Source: Planctomycetaceae bacterium
GTDB taxonomy: Bacteria > Planctomycetota > Planctomycetia > Planctomycetales > Planctomycetaceae
Reading direction: 5' to 3'
Length of the DNA stretch: 64,000 nucleotides
Assembly: GCA_002726205.1 (NCBI GenBank)
Contig: PBSL01000068.1
Span: forward strand, 84,707-148,706
A model generated the notes under the pieces. The model made no database searches, was not told the DNA's origin, and worked only from the letters and a program-made list of their open reading frames with translations. Positions 22,776 to 31,844 of the stretch are shown here, piece after piece. The position numbers and the translations under genes are program-made. How positions within the stretch are numbered: position 1 is the first letter of the stretch; the number at the start of each line of letters is the position of its first letter.

Positions 22776-23207
22776 ATGAACCAGCGGCCGAAGCGGATCC
22801 TGTTCCTGTGCACCGGCAATTCCTGTCGCAGCCAGATGGCCGAGGGTTTCCTGAGACTGCTGGGTGGGCCGTTGATCGAGAGCCTCTCGGCCGGGTCCAA
22901 ACCGTCCGGGTTCGTTCATCCGCTGGCCATCGAAGCCATGCGCGAAGCCGGCGTCGACATTTCCAGCCAGCAGAGCAAGTCGATCCGGAAGTTTGTTTTT
23001 CCCGGTGCCGCGCCCGATGTCGTGATCAGTGTCTGCGACCGGGCGGCCGACGAGTGCCCCGTGTTTCCCGGCGGCGAGGTCGAGCGGTTGCACTGGCCGT
23101 TTGACGATCCGGCCGATGTCGCCGGTGATCCCGAAGAACAGTTGCACGCCTTCCGGCGGGTCCGGGACGGGATCAAGGTGGCGATCGAGGCGTATCTTTC
23201 GACATGA
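22776..23207 (+). CDS. ArsC-type low-molecular-weight phosphatase / arsenate reductase
   Basis: 143-aa protein of the LMW protein tyrosine phosphatase fold. The P-loop C12-x5-R18 (CTGNSCRS) near the N-terminus and the late 'WPFDDPAD' acid loop are conserved. The motif CTGNSCRSQMAEG plus 'ISVCDRAADECPVFPG', which supplies extra cysteines, match thioredoxin-coupled arsenate reductases better than plain phosphatases. No ars transporter or ArsR gene is nearby. An in-frame ATG three codons upstream (22767) is an alternative; neither start has a clear Shine-Dalgarno sequence. Confidence 0.88.
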   Translation: MNQRPKRILFLCTGNSCRSQMAEGFLRLLGGPLIESLSAGSKPSGFVHPLAIEAMREAGVDISSQQSKSIRKFVFPGAAPDVVISVCDRAADECPVFPGGEVERLHWPFDDPADVAGDPEEQLHAFRRVRDGIKVAIEAYLST

Positions 23208-23214
23208 AGGCCGG

Positions 23215-23928
23215 CTATTGCACCAGCGATTTCATCTCGCGTACCGCGCGTTCCAGGCCGACCAGGACGGCACGGGCGACGATGCTGTGCCCGATGTTGA
23301 ATTCACAGATCCCCGGGATCGCCGCGACGCGCGAGACGTTGCGGTAAGTCAGCCCATGTCCCATGTGCAGCACCAGTCCGGCGTCGCAGGTGGTCTGAGC
23401 GGCGGCAACCAGCGATTCGAATTCGCGGTCGACGGCCTCGGGCGTCTTCGCCTCGGCATACGCACCGGTGTGCAACTCGATGGCGTCGGCACCCAGTTCG
23501 TGCGAGGCGTTGATCTGATCGGCGACGGGGTCCACGAACAGGCTGACCTCGATTCCCGCCTGCTGCAGTCGCCGGATGGCGTCACCCAGTCGGTCCTTCT
23601 GCCCGACGACATCCAGCCCCCCCTCGGTCGTGATCTCCTCCCGCTTCTCCGGCACCAGTGTGCACTGTCCGGGTTTTGTCTCAAGCGCGATCCCGATGAT
23701 TTCTTCCTCGGCCGCCATCTCCAGGTTCAGCTTCACCTGGACCGACTCTTTGAGCGCCCGGACGTCGCGGTCGATGATGTGTCGACGGTCCTCGCGGAGA
23801 TGGATGGTGATACCGTCGGCACCTCCCAGTTCGGCCAACGCCGCCGCCCACACCGGGTCGGGTTCGATGGTTCGCCGGGCCTGGCGGATCGTCGCCACGT
23901 GATCGATGTTGACTCCCAGGGCGGGCAT
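23215..23928 (-). CDS. pdxJ: Pyridoxine 5'-phosphate synthase
   Basis: 237-aa TIM-barrel enzyme that condenses 1-deoxyxylulose 5-phosphate with 3-amino-2-oxopropyl phosphate in the DXP-dependent vitamin B6 pathway. The start '[15 protein letters not shown]', '[16 protein letters not shown]', 'NLEMA', '[16 protein letters not shown]', 'SLFVDP', 'ELHTG' and '[12 protein letters not shown]' segments are canonical and length is normal. Converges on the ArsC-like gene with 7 nt between stops. Confidence 0.97.
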   Translation of the reverse strand: MPALGVNIDHVATIRQARRTIEPDPVWAAALAELGGADGITIHLREDRRHIIDRDVRALKESVQVKLNLEMAAEEEIIGIALETKPGQCTLVPEKREEITTEGGLDVVGQKDRLGDAIRRLQQAGIEVSLFVDPVADQINASHELGADAIELHTGAYAEAKTPEAVDREFESLVAAAQTTCDAGLVLHMGHGLTYRNVSRVAAIPGICEFNIGHSIVARAVLVGLERAVREMKSLVQ

Positions 23929-24050
23929 CGCGAATCTCTCTCGGAGGTAGCTGGCGTGACGCGGTTGAAGTTCCTCCGGGAAATTCTATCCGTCGTCGAC
24001 CGGCATCAACAGTCAGCCCGCGGCAGCGGAAGAAGCAGGGGGCAGGCGGA

Positions 24051-24269
24051 ATGAACGAACAGCAGTTCATGGGGACCGCGGTCGCGTTGTTGTGCGGAAT
24101 CGGCTGGTACCACCAGCGGTGGTTGATCACCAAAACGGCCAAGGGGCAGCGACTGGTGCAGTGGTTCGGAAACCCGGGCGGGACCTGGGTTCTCCGCGGT
24201 CTGTTGGGGACGGGTGTAATTCTCGGGGTGTTGCTGGCCGGCGACGTGATCCGTCCGATTCAATGGTGA
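24051..24269 (+). CDS. Small membrane protein, function unknown
   Basis: 72-aa predicted protein with two hydrophobic segments (about residues 7-19 and 46-64) separated by a basic, Trp-containing loop. No family recognised. Support comes from an ATG start, an intact frame between pdxJ and the next gene on the same strand, and a membrane-protein-like pattern; a GGGGGCAGG purine stretch lies 10-15 nt upstream. It might be co-transcribed with the gene at 24349. Confidence 0.55.
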   Translation: MNEQQFMGTAVALLCGIGWYHQRWLITKTAKGQRLVQWFGNPGGTWVLRGLLGTGVILGVLLAGDVIRPIQW

Positions 24270-24348
24270 CCGGTCGGTTGGAGGGTTGGCAGCGATCACC
24301 GCCATCACCGACAATGAGCGGACCCGCTTTACAGGTAGGAGAGTTGCG

Positions 24349-25083
24349 ATGACCCGATGCAGAAAACTCGCGATGTTGTCAGTGACGGTCCTGGTGGCCC
24401 TGCTTGTTGTGGGAGGGGTGCTTCGGGCCCAGGGCGGGACCGGACAGAAGGCCCGCAAGAAGACAACGCGGAAGAAGACAACACGGAAGACGGTCAGCAC
24501 CAAGTCGGTTGATGTCAAGGTGAAGAAGTTTCGAGAGTCGTTCGTTCGACAGGCGGCCGGATTGGCCCGCTCCTACGAAGAGTCCGGCAACCTGGTCAAG
24601 ACGCGGCAGATGCTCGAGTTGATCCTGAAATTCGATCCCGAGGTCAGGGGCGTTCGCGACAAGATCAAGCAGATCGATGAACAGATGCTCTCGGCCAACG
24701 AACTCGAGGCCGAGGTCGATGTTTCCAAGGGGTGGGGCCAACCGGTTGCGGCGGTTTTCAAGGGGCAGCCTCTTCGAATCCAGGCTGCCGGTGATTTCCG
24801 GTTCGTGGCCAGCTTGTCGATCGGTCCGGCTGGTTTTCCCGTCGCCGATACGGCCCGGGACATGGCCGGGGGAATTCGCTGTGGTGCATTGATCGGCGTG
24901 GTCGTTCCTCCACCGAAGGCCGGCAAGCGTCCCAAGCCCGGTAAGCCCTTCCTGGTTGGTGGCGGCGGTACGATCACTCCCAAGGAGAATGGGCTGTTGT
25001 TCCTGAAGATCAATGCCCCGGCTGGTCACAAGTGCAACGGACGGGTGCAGGTGCGGATGACCGGCAACGTCCGCAAGCCCTGA
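24349..25083 (+). CDS. Exported protein with basic linker and PA-IL-like lectin fold domain
   Basis: 244-aa secreted protein with an AGGTAGGAG ribosome-binding site before the ATG at 24349. A signal peptide (about 1-27, cleaved after 'LRAQ') is followed by a Lys/Arg/Thr-rich linker ('ARKKTTRKKTTRK'), a helical TPR-like hairpin ('ARSYEESGNLVKTRQMLELILKFDP', about 75-100) and a C-terminal beta domain. The last domain ('GIRCGALIGVV', 'GKPFLVGGGGTITPKENGLLFLKIN', 'NGRVQVRM') resembles the galactose-binding PA-IL/LecA-like beta sandwich used by planctomycete exported proteins. Its ligand is unknown. Neighbouring genes give no functional hint. Confidence 0.75.
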   Translation: MTRCRKLAMLSVTVLVALLVVGGVLRAQGGTGQKARKKTTRKKTTRKTVSTKSVDVKVKKFRESFVRQAAGLARSYEESGNLVKTRQMLELILKFDPEVRGVRDKIKQIDEQMLSANELEAEVDVSKGWGQPVAAVFKGQPLRIQAAGDFRFVASLSIGPAGFPVADTARDMAGGIRCGALIGVVVPPPKAGKRPKPGKPFLVGGGGTITPKENGLLFLKINAPAGHKCNGRVQVRMTGNVRKP

Positions 25084-25126
25084 CGGCTCGACGACGATTG
25101 AATGCATCGCGGTGGGGACAGTGGTC

Positions 25127-26074
25127 ATGGTCACTTCTGCACAGCCGCTGTCGGTGGGCCTGCTCGGGCTCGATCGCCACGGCCTGTTTCACCTGGAGCA
25201 GTTGAGCCTGCGTGGTGACCTGGTCCCGGTTGCGGTGGTCGCCGATGGTCATGGTCGGGCCGACCTGGGTGAAGGATTTGGTTGCCGGGTGTTCGAGGAC
25301 CGCGTCGAGTTTCTCAGCGACGAGCGGATTGACCTGGTCCTGGTCACCGTCACCGGGAATCAACGAATGGCAGCGATCCGCCAGGTCCTGCTGGCGGGTC
25401 GATCCGTCGCCGTCTTGTCGCCGCTGTCGGAGGATCCCGCCGAGGCCGAGGCCCTGCTGGTCGCCGCCGAGGAGTCTGCTGGCCGGCTGTTGGTCCTTTC
25501 GCCAGGGCTGGGCGATGATGATTTCCAGGCCGCTCATGACCAGGTCCAGAGCGGTCGACTGGGATGTCCGATGACGTTGAAACACGTCACCTGGGGCTTC
25601 GCCGGAGCCGAGACCACGTTCGGGGGGTTGCCGGAACCGTTCCTGGTTGTTCTTGAACAGCTGCTGGTCCTCTCGGAAATCGGCCCATCGGCCGTCCTGG
25701 CCCGGACGCTTGGCGGTGCCGGAACGTCGGTGGGCCTCGGGGCAACGGTGACGATGACCAGCGGGGTGACCGCCGATGTCGAGTACCATCCGTCGAGTCC
25801 TGTACCGTTGAGGACCGGCTGGGTGGTTGCCGGATCGACGGGAGGTTATTGCGGTTTCGAGGTCTACACGGCGACCGATGATGACGAGGTCTATTCCACG
25901 CCGGTTCCGGTTCCACCGGTCGATCCCGGCCAGACCTATGACGACCTGATCGCGCAGTGGCGCGACGATGCTCATCATGCGACGGTGTTGCAACGGGCCG
26001 TTCGCCTGGCCGGGCTGGTCCACGCGGTGCGGCGGTCCCTGGACTTGGATGCGGTGGTAACACTCAGCGGCTGA
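25127..26074 (+). CDS. Degenerate Gfo/Idh/MocA-fold protein next to H4MPT genes
   Basis: 315-aa protein starting at ATG 25127 (GTG at 25112 is an alternative). The N-terminal 'LSVGLLGLDRHGLFHLEQL' and 'DLVLVTVTGNQRMAAIRQVLLAGRSV' segments follow the Rossmann part of Gfo/Idh/MocA oxidoreductases, but the EKP motif is replaced by 'LSPLSED', the nucleotide glycine pattern is weak and the total length is shorter than usual. It may be non-catalytic or bind a different ligand. The 3' end overlaps, tail to tail, 11 nt of the H4MPT-linked gene on the other strand. Confidence 0.7.
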   Translation: MVTSAQPLSVGLLGLDRHGLFHLEQLSLRGDLVPVAVVADGHGRADLGEGFGCRVFEDRVEFLSDERIDLVLVTVTGNQRMAAIRQVLLAGRSVAVLSPLSEDPAEAEALLVAAEESAGRLLVLSPGLGDDDFQAAHDQVQSGRLGCPMTLKHVTWGFAGAETTFGGLPEPFLVVLEQLLVLSEIGPSAVLARTLGGAGTSVGLGATVTMTSGVTADVEYHPSSPVPLRTGWVVAGSTGGYCGFEVYTATDDDEVYSTPVPVPPVDPGQTYDDLIAQWRDDAHHATVLQRAVRLAGLVHAVRRSLDLDAVVTLSG

Positions 26075-27095
26075 GGAGGTGCGTCGCGCGTTCCCCGGCC
26101 AGCCGGGCGACGGCGTAGGCACAGGCGGCCGTGGCGACCGCATCGGAGAAGCACTTCGAGAGGTCGACGCGGTCGATTTTCGAGAGCACAGGGTGGTTTT
26201 CGAGAAGGCGGTGGGCCAGGAAGCAGCCACTGCCGCTGATGAGGAAGCGTTGGCAGGGAGCCGTGGATCGAGCGAGAACCCGCTGGAGGGCGTCTCCGAT
26301 CCGCTGGCCCTGCGCCGCGGCAATCTCGTCGGCGATTTGCTCGAGGTCTTCAACGGACAGCTCGCTGGAATCGCAGCACAGCATCCTCGCCAGCCGGGCA
26401 GCCGCCCGGTGGCGGGTCGACGACCGGCCGTCGGGCGTGTCGTGGTCGGAGCTGTCTTCAGGGCGATCGCCGGTCAACAGGTACACGTCCGCGGTGGTCG
26501 CAAACGCTTCCGCCGCCACCCCGCAGGGATGGCCATCGTATGTGACCTCGGGAACGACCGCACACACCGGTGTTCGTGACACGCCAGAATAGACCAGTTC
26601 GCCACTCTGCAGCCGTTGGAGATCGGTCAGGCCGCGGGGAATGGGAACACCGTCGAGCAACGGGATGATGTCGGTCGTCGTGGTACCGATATCCAGCAGC
26701 AGCGCCGCTCCGTCCGGGGCCAGGCGGCCGGTGAAGGTCGCCAGGGCGTGCCAGTTGGCCGCGGACACCAGCAGGGGAATTTCCGGGGCGACCTCGGCTT
26801 CGACGAATTCACCGCCGGTCTGCCAGGCGATCACCGGGCGGTTGCCGGCCACCTCGACGATCGCCGACAGCACCGCCGCAACGCCCTCGGCCTTCGTCTC
26901 AAAACAGTCGGCCAGCTCGGCCGTCATTGTCACCGCGAATCCGTCGGCAGCAGGCAATGCCAGCAGCAGCCGGTGCAATTCCGCCGCCAGTTGCTCGGGA
27001 TGTCGCCAGATCGCGAAGCTGCGACTGGCGGCCTGGCCGTCGCCGTTGGCGGCCTTGAGGTTGGAACCGCCGATGTCCAGGCCGACGATCTGCAT
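26064..27095 (-). CDS. H4MPT-linked C1 transfer pathway protein (hydantoinase/oxoprolinase-like)
   Basis: 343-aa ASKHA-fold protein of the family named 'H4MPT-linked C1 transfer pathway protein' (TIGR03123 type). Key segments are the N-terminal phosphate loop 'GLDIGGSNLK', 'VTMTAELADCF', the second loop 'LLLDIGTTTTDIIPL' (about 134-148) and 'GVSRTPVCAV'. In methylotrophs these genes are always near tetrahydromethanopterin/methanofuran functions and are thought to act in cofactor synthesis, but the exact reaction is not established. The ATP-grasp gene lies 59 nt upstream on the same strand, a typical pairing. Confidence 0.88.
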   Translation of the reverse strand: MQIVGLDIGGSNLKAANGDGQAASRSFAIWRHPEQLAAELHRLLLALPAADGFAVTMTAELADCFETKAEGVAAVLSAIVEVAGNRPVIAWQTGGEFVEAEVAPEIPLLVSAANWHALATFTGRLAPDGAALLLDIGTTTTDIIPLLDGVPIPRGLTDLQRLQSGELVYSGVSRTPVCAVVPEVTYDGHPCGVAAEAFATTADVYLLTGDRPEDSSDHDTPDGRSSTRHRAAARLARMLCCDSSELSVEDLEQIADEIAAAQGQRIGDALQRVLARSTAPCQRFLISGSGCFLAHRLLENHPVLSKIDRVDLSKCFSDAVATAACAYAVARLAGERATHLLSR

Positions 27096-27154
27096 GAAAG
27101 AGAAGTTCCCGTTTGTTGCTGGCTGTGCGAATCGAGATCAGGATAGCGATCGTT

Positions 27155-28186
27155 TCAATCGTATCGCCAGTCGCCACTCGCTTCGAACAGTACGTGCCGG
27201 TCACTCCATTCGATCGTTTCCGGATCCGAGGGAATCGTCTCCGGGTGGGTGATCCAGCCGGCCAATGGTTGTTGAGTCAACCGGCGGTAACCGAGATAGG
27301 ATGTTGTTAGCCTCGGATTGATCTCCATCACCACGGGAATCCCTGTCTCGGGCAACAGGATATCGACACCAATCCAGCCGGCCAGCCCGTCGATCGCGCG
27401 GCAGGCATCAATAGCCAGCGTGCGAACGGCCCTGGTTGTCTGCTCTACGTCGAGTCGTGCCGGCAAGAGACCACCTTCATAGGTGAAACGGCTTTCCTTG
27501 TTGACGCGTTGTTCGGCAAGCGGCAGGGCCAGGATTCGCCTTTGACGGACCGGGTCGTCTTCGCGAGGGGCCATCTGCGGTGAGACCAGCACGGCCACCG
27601 ACAGCGCCAGTCCCTCCAGCAGTGGTTGAGCGATCGCGGCCGGATCCGGAGGGGGCTGGTCGGCCGGTTGAATGGTGATTCCGACCGATCCGGCTCCGTC
27701 GCGTGGCTTCCAGACAACGGGACCGTTGATCGAAAGGACCTGGCCGGCCTCGACGGTTTCGATCACGGCAATCCCGGCTCGTTGCAGGTGACGGGCGGTC
27801 GCCAGTTTGTCGCTGCAGAGGACCAGTGCATCGCGGTCACAGCCGCTCCAGCGGCCCCCGGCGGTGCGGACCTGGTCGAAGCGATCGACGAGGGCTCCAT
27901 CGAGTTCGGGAGCCACGACGAGCGTTCGATCGCATTCCCCGGCAAGCCGATTCAGGCAGTCAGCGGCGTGAACGCCGTTGTCGATGCTGACTGCCTCCAC
28001 CCCGGGCAGCGGGAAGGGGCCAAGTCGCGAGTCCCAGCTGGTGACAACCGTGGTGTCGGGTTCGGCCAGCAGGTCTTCGGCCAGTGCCACGAGCATGGCA
28101 CGTCCCTCGGTGGCCAGCGATCCCACCAGGGGACGATCGGTCCAGGCACCACTGGTGATCTGCTCGGACAGAAAAACCCGTTCCAC
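27155..28186 (-). CDS. ATP-grasp protein, probable methanopterin/methanofuran cofactor synthesis
   Basis: 343-aa ATP-grasp ligase-like protein. Visible features: 'CSDKLATARHLQRAG' (domain entry), 'VVWKPRDGAGSVGI' (Lys and Gly-rich loop that binds ATP phosphates, about 150-163), and the metal-binding end 'GVDILLPETGIPVVMEINPRLTTSY' region (acidic residue and Asn of EINPR). It resembles COG1821-type ATP-grasp proteins found with H4MPT genes in methylotrophs and methanogens. It would join an amine and a carboxylate through an acyl phosphate, probably in H4MPT or methanofuran assembly; this is inferred from family and context only. Confidence 0.82.
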   Translation of the reverse strand: MERVFLSEQITSGAWTDRPLVGSLATEGRAMLVALAEDLLAEPDTTVVTSWDSRLGPFPLPGVEAVSIDNGVHAADCLNRLAGECDRTLVVAPELDGALVDRFDQVRTAGGRWSGCDRDALVLCSDKLATARHLQRAGIAVIETVEAGQVLSINGPVVWKPRDGAGSVGITIQPADQPPPDPAAIAQPLLEGLALSVAVLVSPQMAPREDDPVRQRRILALPLAEQRVNKESRFTYEGGLLPARLDVEQTTRAVRTLAIDACRAIDGLAGWIGVDILLPETGIPVVMEINPRLTTSYLGYRRLTQQPLAGWITHPETIPSDPETIEWSDRHVLFEASGDWRYD

Positions 28187-28212
28187 GGCCGGGATCCTCG
28201 ATCGAGACGGTG

Positions 28213-29562
28213 CTAGTCCCCGTTGCCGGGGGCAAACAGGGCCAGGACGGCATCGATGCTGTCGGACTGCACCAGCACGATGGCGACATCGCCCACCTTC
28301 AGCTCATCGGCTCCTCCGGGGACCCAGATCATCGATGATCGGACGACGGCGGCAACCAGTCCACGGGAGAGGGGGAGGTTCTTCAGCGGGGCCTGGGAGA
28401 TCGCCGCCCCCTCGCGGACTTCCAGTTCGAAGACCTCGGCGGCTCCATCGGCGATCTGTCGTCGACTGATCACCGGTCCCGACTGGAGCATCGCCAGGAT
28501 CTCCTGTCCAAGCACCTCACGGGGACTGACGGCCTGTTCGATTCCCAGCTTGGTGAGCACGTTGTCGTAGTCGGGCCGGCGAACGACGGTAAGAATTCGC
28601 GGGCAGCCCATTTCCCGGGCTTCGACTCCGCAGACAATATTGTCTTCGTCGTGCCCGGTGGCGGCGACAAACACGTCGGCGGTCCCCACCCGGGCTTCTT
28701 CCATTTCACTGCGTCGCGTCGCGTCGGCGATCAGGATCGTGGTCATCTCGAGCCGCTCGGAGAGAAACTCGCAGCGAGCCTCCTCGCTCTCGATCAGCGT
28801 GACGTGAAATCGCAGCCGGTGTTCGAGGATTCTTGCCAGTGAAAAACCGATTTCGCCGCCCCCGGCGATCACCACGTGTTGTCGGGGTGGCGGCTTGTGC
28901 TCGAAGAGCCGGCGAACATCGTCGAGTTCGCCGAGCCGACCGATCAGGGTCACGCGGTCTTCGGGTGTGACAACGTCGTCGGCCGAGGGAATGACCGTGC
29001 CCCGATTGCCGGCGATCAACCCGACCAGGATTTCATGCGGTAGATCCAGTTCATCGAGCCGACGGCCGTCGGCCTTGGCATCTTCCTGGACGCTCACTTC
29101 CTGGACCTCGACACTTCCCTGCGCCAGGTTTTCCAGTGCCAGCAATCCCGGGACACGGATCTTTCGTGCCAGTGCCAGCGCGGTGAGGTGTTCGAGGCTG
29201 AAGAGGCGGGCGAGCTGAAAGTGATCGGCGACGTCGAATGTTGTCGTATCCAGATAGGTCGGCTGATGGACGCGAGCGACACTGCGGCCCGCTCCCATTT
29301 CCTTCCCGACACTGGCGCCCACAATATTCACCTCGTCGCGGTCGGTCAGTGCCAGGCAGAGGTCTGCCGACTGGATTCCGGCCTGGAACAATGCGACGGG
29401 GTCACACGCGGTACCGCAGACGGTGCCGACGTCGAGTCGTTCCTCGATTTCGGCCAGGGCCGTTCGCGATTGATCGACCAGGCACACGTTGTGGTGCTGG
29501 GCGCAGAGACTGCGGGCGATCGAGTTCCCGACCGTCCCGGCTCCAAGAATGACGATGTTCAT
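28213..29562 (-). CDS. trkA: Trk potassium uptake regulatory subunit TrkA
   Basis: 449-aa cytoplasmic gating subunit of the Trk/Ktr K+ uptake system. It has two repeats, each an RCK_N Rossmann domain with a nucleotide loop ('VILGAGTVGNSIA' at about 4-16, 'VIAGGGEIGFSLA' at about 233-245) followed by an RCK_C domain, exactly the layout of full-length TrkA. The ATG at 29562 starts directly at the first beta strand; the frame extends upstream without similarity. No trkH/trkG channel gene is in the window. It ends 26 nt before the ATP-grasp gene on the same strand. Confidence 0.95.
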   Translation of the reverse strand: MNIVILGAGTVGNSIARSLCAQHHNVCLVDQSRTALAEIEERLDVGTVCGTACDPVALFQAGIQSADLCLALTDRDEVNIVGASVGKEMGAGRSVARVHQPTYLDTTTFDVADHFQLARLFSLEHLTALALARKIRVPGLLALENLAQGSVEVQEVSVQEDAKADGRRLDELDLPHEILVGLIAGNRGTVIPSADDVVTPEDRVTLIGRLGELDDVRRLFEHKPPPRQHVVIAGGGEIGFSLARILEHRLRFHVTLIESEEARCEFLSERLEMTTILIADATRRSEMEEARVGTADVFVAATGHDEDNIVCGVEAREMGCPRILTVVRRPDYDNVLTKLGIEQAVSPREVLGQEILAMLQSGPVISRRQIADGAAEVFELEVREGAAISQAPLKNLPLSRGLVAAVVRSSMIWVPGGADELKVGDVAIVLVQSDSIDAVLALFAPGNGD

Positions 29563-29674
29563 GTCGAAAGCCCCAGGGGATCGCGGGGTTCCGGTCGGTG
29601 ATCGGAGCGCGGTCGGTTGCAGCAGATGAGTGTGGGATGCACGAGAGTCACCATGACTCCCCGTTTGTACTCCC

Positions 29675-29704
29675 TTGATCGGGTGTTGACCAGCGACGTA
29701 AGAT
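29675..29704 (+). promoter_or_regulatory. Possible promoter for trpF and the DUF1015 gene
   Basis: TTGATC (29675-29680) and TAAGAT (29699-29704) are 18 nt apart in the trkA/trpF divergent gap, each matching 4 of 6 consensus positions. The leader to the trpF ATG at 29774 would be about 63 nt. Confidence 0.35.
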
Positions 29705-29773
29705 GGCCGCGCCGTCGCCGGGGGCGGCGCGGCGACACAGAGATTTTGGGGCAGAGTGCGGGTGAAGGACAGC

Positions 29774-30460
29774 ATGTGGGTCAAGGTCTGTGGCATTCGG
29801 GATCCGCTCACCGTGACCGAATTGACCCGGCTGCCCAAGACTGGTCGGCCCGATGCGATCGGGCTGAATTTCTACCCGAACAGTCCGCGTTTCATCGATC
29901 GTGAAACGGCGGCGGCTGTTGTTGCTGAACTGGATGGGGCGATCGAAGCGGTCGGGTTGTTCGTGAATGCCGCGATCGAGCAGATCGTGGCCATCCAGCG
30001 TGAACTCCGCTTGCCGAGGCTCCAGTTGCACGGTGACGAGTCGCCGGAATTCCTGTCAGAACTTGGACAGGCCTGTCCGGGGGTGGCTTTGATCCGGGCG
30101 ATGCGAGTGGGCGAGAAGGGAACCGGGGAAATCTCCGACTACCTCCGGCGATGCTCGGAGCTTGACGCGATCCCCGATGCCTGCCTGGTGGATGCGCGTG
30201 TCCCCGGGAGCTACGGCGGAACCGGGCAGTCGCCACCCTGGTCGCTGCTGGCCGGAGAGTACCGGTTTGAATCCTGGCCGCCACTGGTATTGGCCGGAGG
30301 GCTGGAGCCGGGAAACGTGCTCCAGGCGATCGAGACAGTTCGGCCGTTCGGTGTCGACGTGGCCAGTGGTGTTGAGACGAACGAGGGTGTCAAGGACATC
30401 AAGGCGGTGTCCCGGTTCGTAGAGAACGCGCGGGCCGCCGCGGATCGGAGGGAAGGCTGA
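29774..30460 (+). CDS. trpF: Phosphoribosylanthranilate isomerase
   Basis: 228-aa TIM-barrel isomerase of tryptophan synthesis. Catalytic Cys in 'KVCGI' (residues about 4-8), the 'IGLNFYPNSPRFI' strand, 'VGLFVN', 'LQLHGDES', catalytic Asp region 'CLVDARVPGSYGGTG' and the phosphate site 'LAGGLEPGNV' and 'GVDVASGVET' are present. The ATG at 29774 has AAGGA 5 nt upstream and was preferred to upstream GTG codons. No other trp genes are linked. Its stop overlaps the ATG of the DUF1015 gene by one base. Confidence 0.94.
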   Translation: MWVKVCGIRDPLTVTELTRLPKTGRPDAIGLNFYPNSPRFIDRETAAAVVAELDGAIEAVGLFVNAAIEQIVAIQRELRLPRLQLHGDESPEFLSELGQACPGVALIRAMRVGEKGTGEISDYLRRCSELDAIPDACLVDARVPGSYGGTGQSPPWSLLAGEYRFESWPPLVLAGGLEPGNVLQAIETVRPFGVDVASGVETNEGVKDIKAVSRFVENARAAADRREG

Positions 30461-31755
30461 TGGCCGAGATTCAACCGTTTCGCGGGTGGCGCTACGACAT
30501 CGCCCAGGTGGGCATGCTGGCCGACGTGGTGGCTCCACCCTATGACGTGATCGACTCTGGAGAACAGGATCGGTTGTACCAGCGACACCCGTGCAACATC
30601 GTCCGCTTGATTCTCAACCGCGACGAACCCGGTGACCCGTCGCCGGCAGCCCGGTACGAACGAGCGGCACGGTTTCTGCGTCAGTGGCAGGGCGAAGGTG
30701 TCTTGAGCCGTGAGCCCTCGCCCGCGCTGTACGTCTATCACCAGTCCTTTGACTGGGAGGGTGTGAGGTACGATCGGCGCGGTTTTCTGTGTCGAATCCG
30801 GCTCGAGGAATTCGGGACCGGCAGCGTGTTTCCTCACGAGCAGACCATGCCCGGTCCCAAGGCCGATCGGTTGGCCCTGTGGGAACATGGTCACACGTGT
30901 CTTTCACCGGTCTTTGGCCTTTACCCTGGCGATGCAGCGGCAGTGCAGGCCCCGCTGGATGAGGCCTGCGGCGATCGGCCACCCCGGGAGGTTGTCGACG
31001 CCGATGGGGTGACTCATCGCCTCTGGGCGGTTGATGATGCCGATGCGATTGCCCGTGCCTGTGCCGAGTTGGCCGACCTGCCGGTGTTCATCGCCGACGG
31101 GCATCATCGTTACGAGACCGCCCTGAACTTCCGTCGCGCGCACCCCGATGTCGATGCGGCCGGTTTCACGATGATGATGCTGGTGGCGATGAACGATCCC
31201 GGCCTGGCGATTCTGCCGACGCATCGCCTGGTCAGCGGTCTGCCTGATCTGGAGACCGGTCCGCTGGCGGAATTGCTCGGCGAGTTCTTCGAGATTGCTG
31301 AGATGGGGAGCGGCCGCGAGGCGGCCCGGGCGGCCTGGGCCGAGATCGACGGTTCTGGCGACCAGGACTGCCTGGCCCTGGGCACCGCCGCCGATCAACG
31401 CTGGCTGCTGGCCCGGCTGAAGGACCCGGTCGTGATGGAATCCCTGGCGGCCGATCACGGTGAGGACTGGCAGGGCCTGGGAGTGAGTCGACTGCACACG
31501 CTGGTCCTGGACACGATACTGCGACCAGCGTTTGCCGGGCAAAACCTCTCCTGCCGCTACGTGCACCAACTCGAGGAGGTTGACAGGGCCATCGAAAACC
31601 GGGAGGTTCCGCTGGCCGTTCTCGTTGCACCGGCGACACTGGAACACGTCAGGCGGATTGCATCGCAACGGGAGACGATGCCGCCAAAGAGCACCTTCTT
31701 TTTCCCGAAACTGCTCTCCGGCCTGGTGCTCTACCCACTGGAAGAAGACAGCTGA
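30460..31755 (+). CDS. DUF1015 family protein (SerK-like)
   Basis: 431-aa DUF1015 protein. Hallmarks: N-terminal 'ADVVAPPYDVI', 'YERAARFLRQW', 'VFPHEQTMPGPKADRL' and 'LPVFIADGHHRYETALNF'. An archaeal member of this family is an ADP-dependent serine kinase (SerK); the bacterial members are widespread and mostly uncharacterised, so kinase activity is possible but unproven. The HEQTMPGPKADR stretch holds the likely catalytic acid and phosphate-binding residues. Translation is probably coupled to trpF through the one-base overlap. Confidence 0.9.
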   Translation: MAEIQPFRGWRYDIAQVGMLADVVAPPYDVIDSGEQDRLYQRHPCNIVRLILNRDEPGDPSPAARYERAARFLRQWQGEGVLSREPSPALYVYHQSFDWEGVRYDRRGFLCRIRLEEFGTGSVFPHEQTMPGPKADRLALWEHGHTCLSPVFGLYPGDAAAVQAPLDEACGDRPPREVVDADGVTHRLWAVDDADAIARACAELADLPVFIADGHHRYETALNFRRAHPDVDAAGFTMMMLVAMNDPGLAILPTHRLVSGLPDLETGPLAELLGEFFEIAEMGSGREAARAAWAEIDGSGDQDCLALGTAADQRWLLARLKDPVVMESLAADHGEDWQGLGVSRLHTLVLDTILRPAFAGQNLSCRYVHQLEEVDRAIENREVPLAVLVAPATLEHVRRIASQRETMPPKSTFFFPKLLSGLVLYPLEEDS

Positions 31756-31808
31756 TTGTCGAGAAGTTTTCTCGAATCCCTCGTCGATGTGGAAAGTCGG
31801 TCGACCCG

Positions 31809-31837
31809 TTGAGAAACATCGCCTCGACCGCCACAAT
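31809..31837 (+). promoter_or_regulatory. Possible promoter immediately before the response regulator start
   Basis: TTGAGA (31809-31814, 5 of 6) and CACAAT (31832-31837, 4 of 6) are 17 nt apart. The predicted transcription start falls at about 31844, directly at the ATG at 31845, implying a leaderless mRNA; no Shine-Dalgarno sequence is visible upstream. Confidence 0.4.
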
Positions 31838-31844
31838 GTGACGT

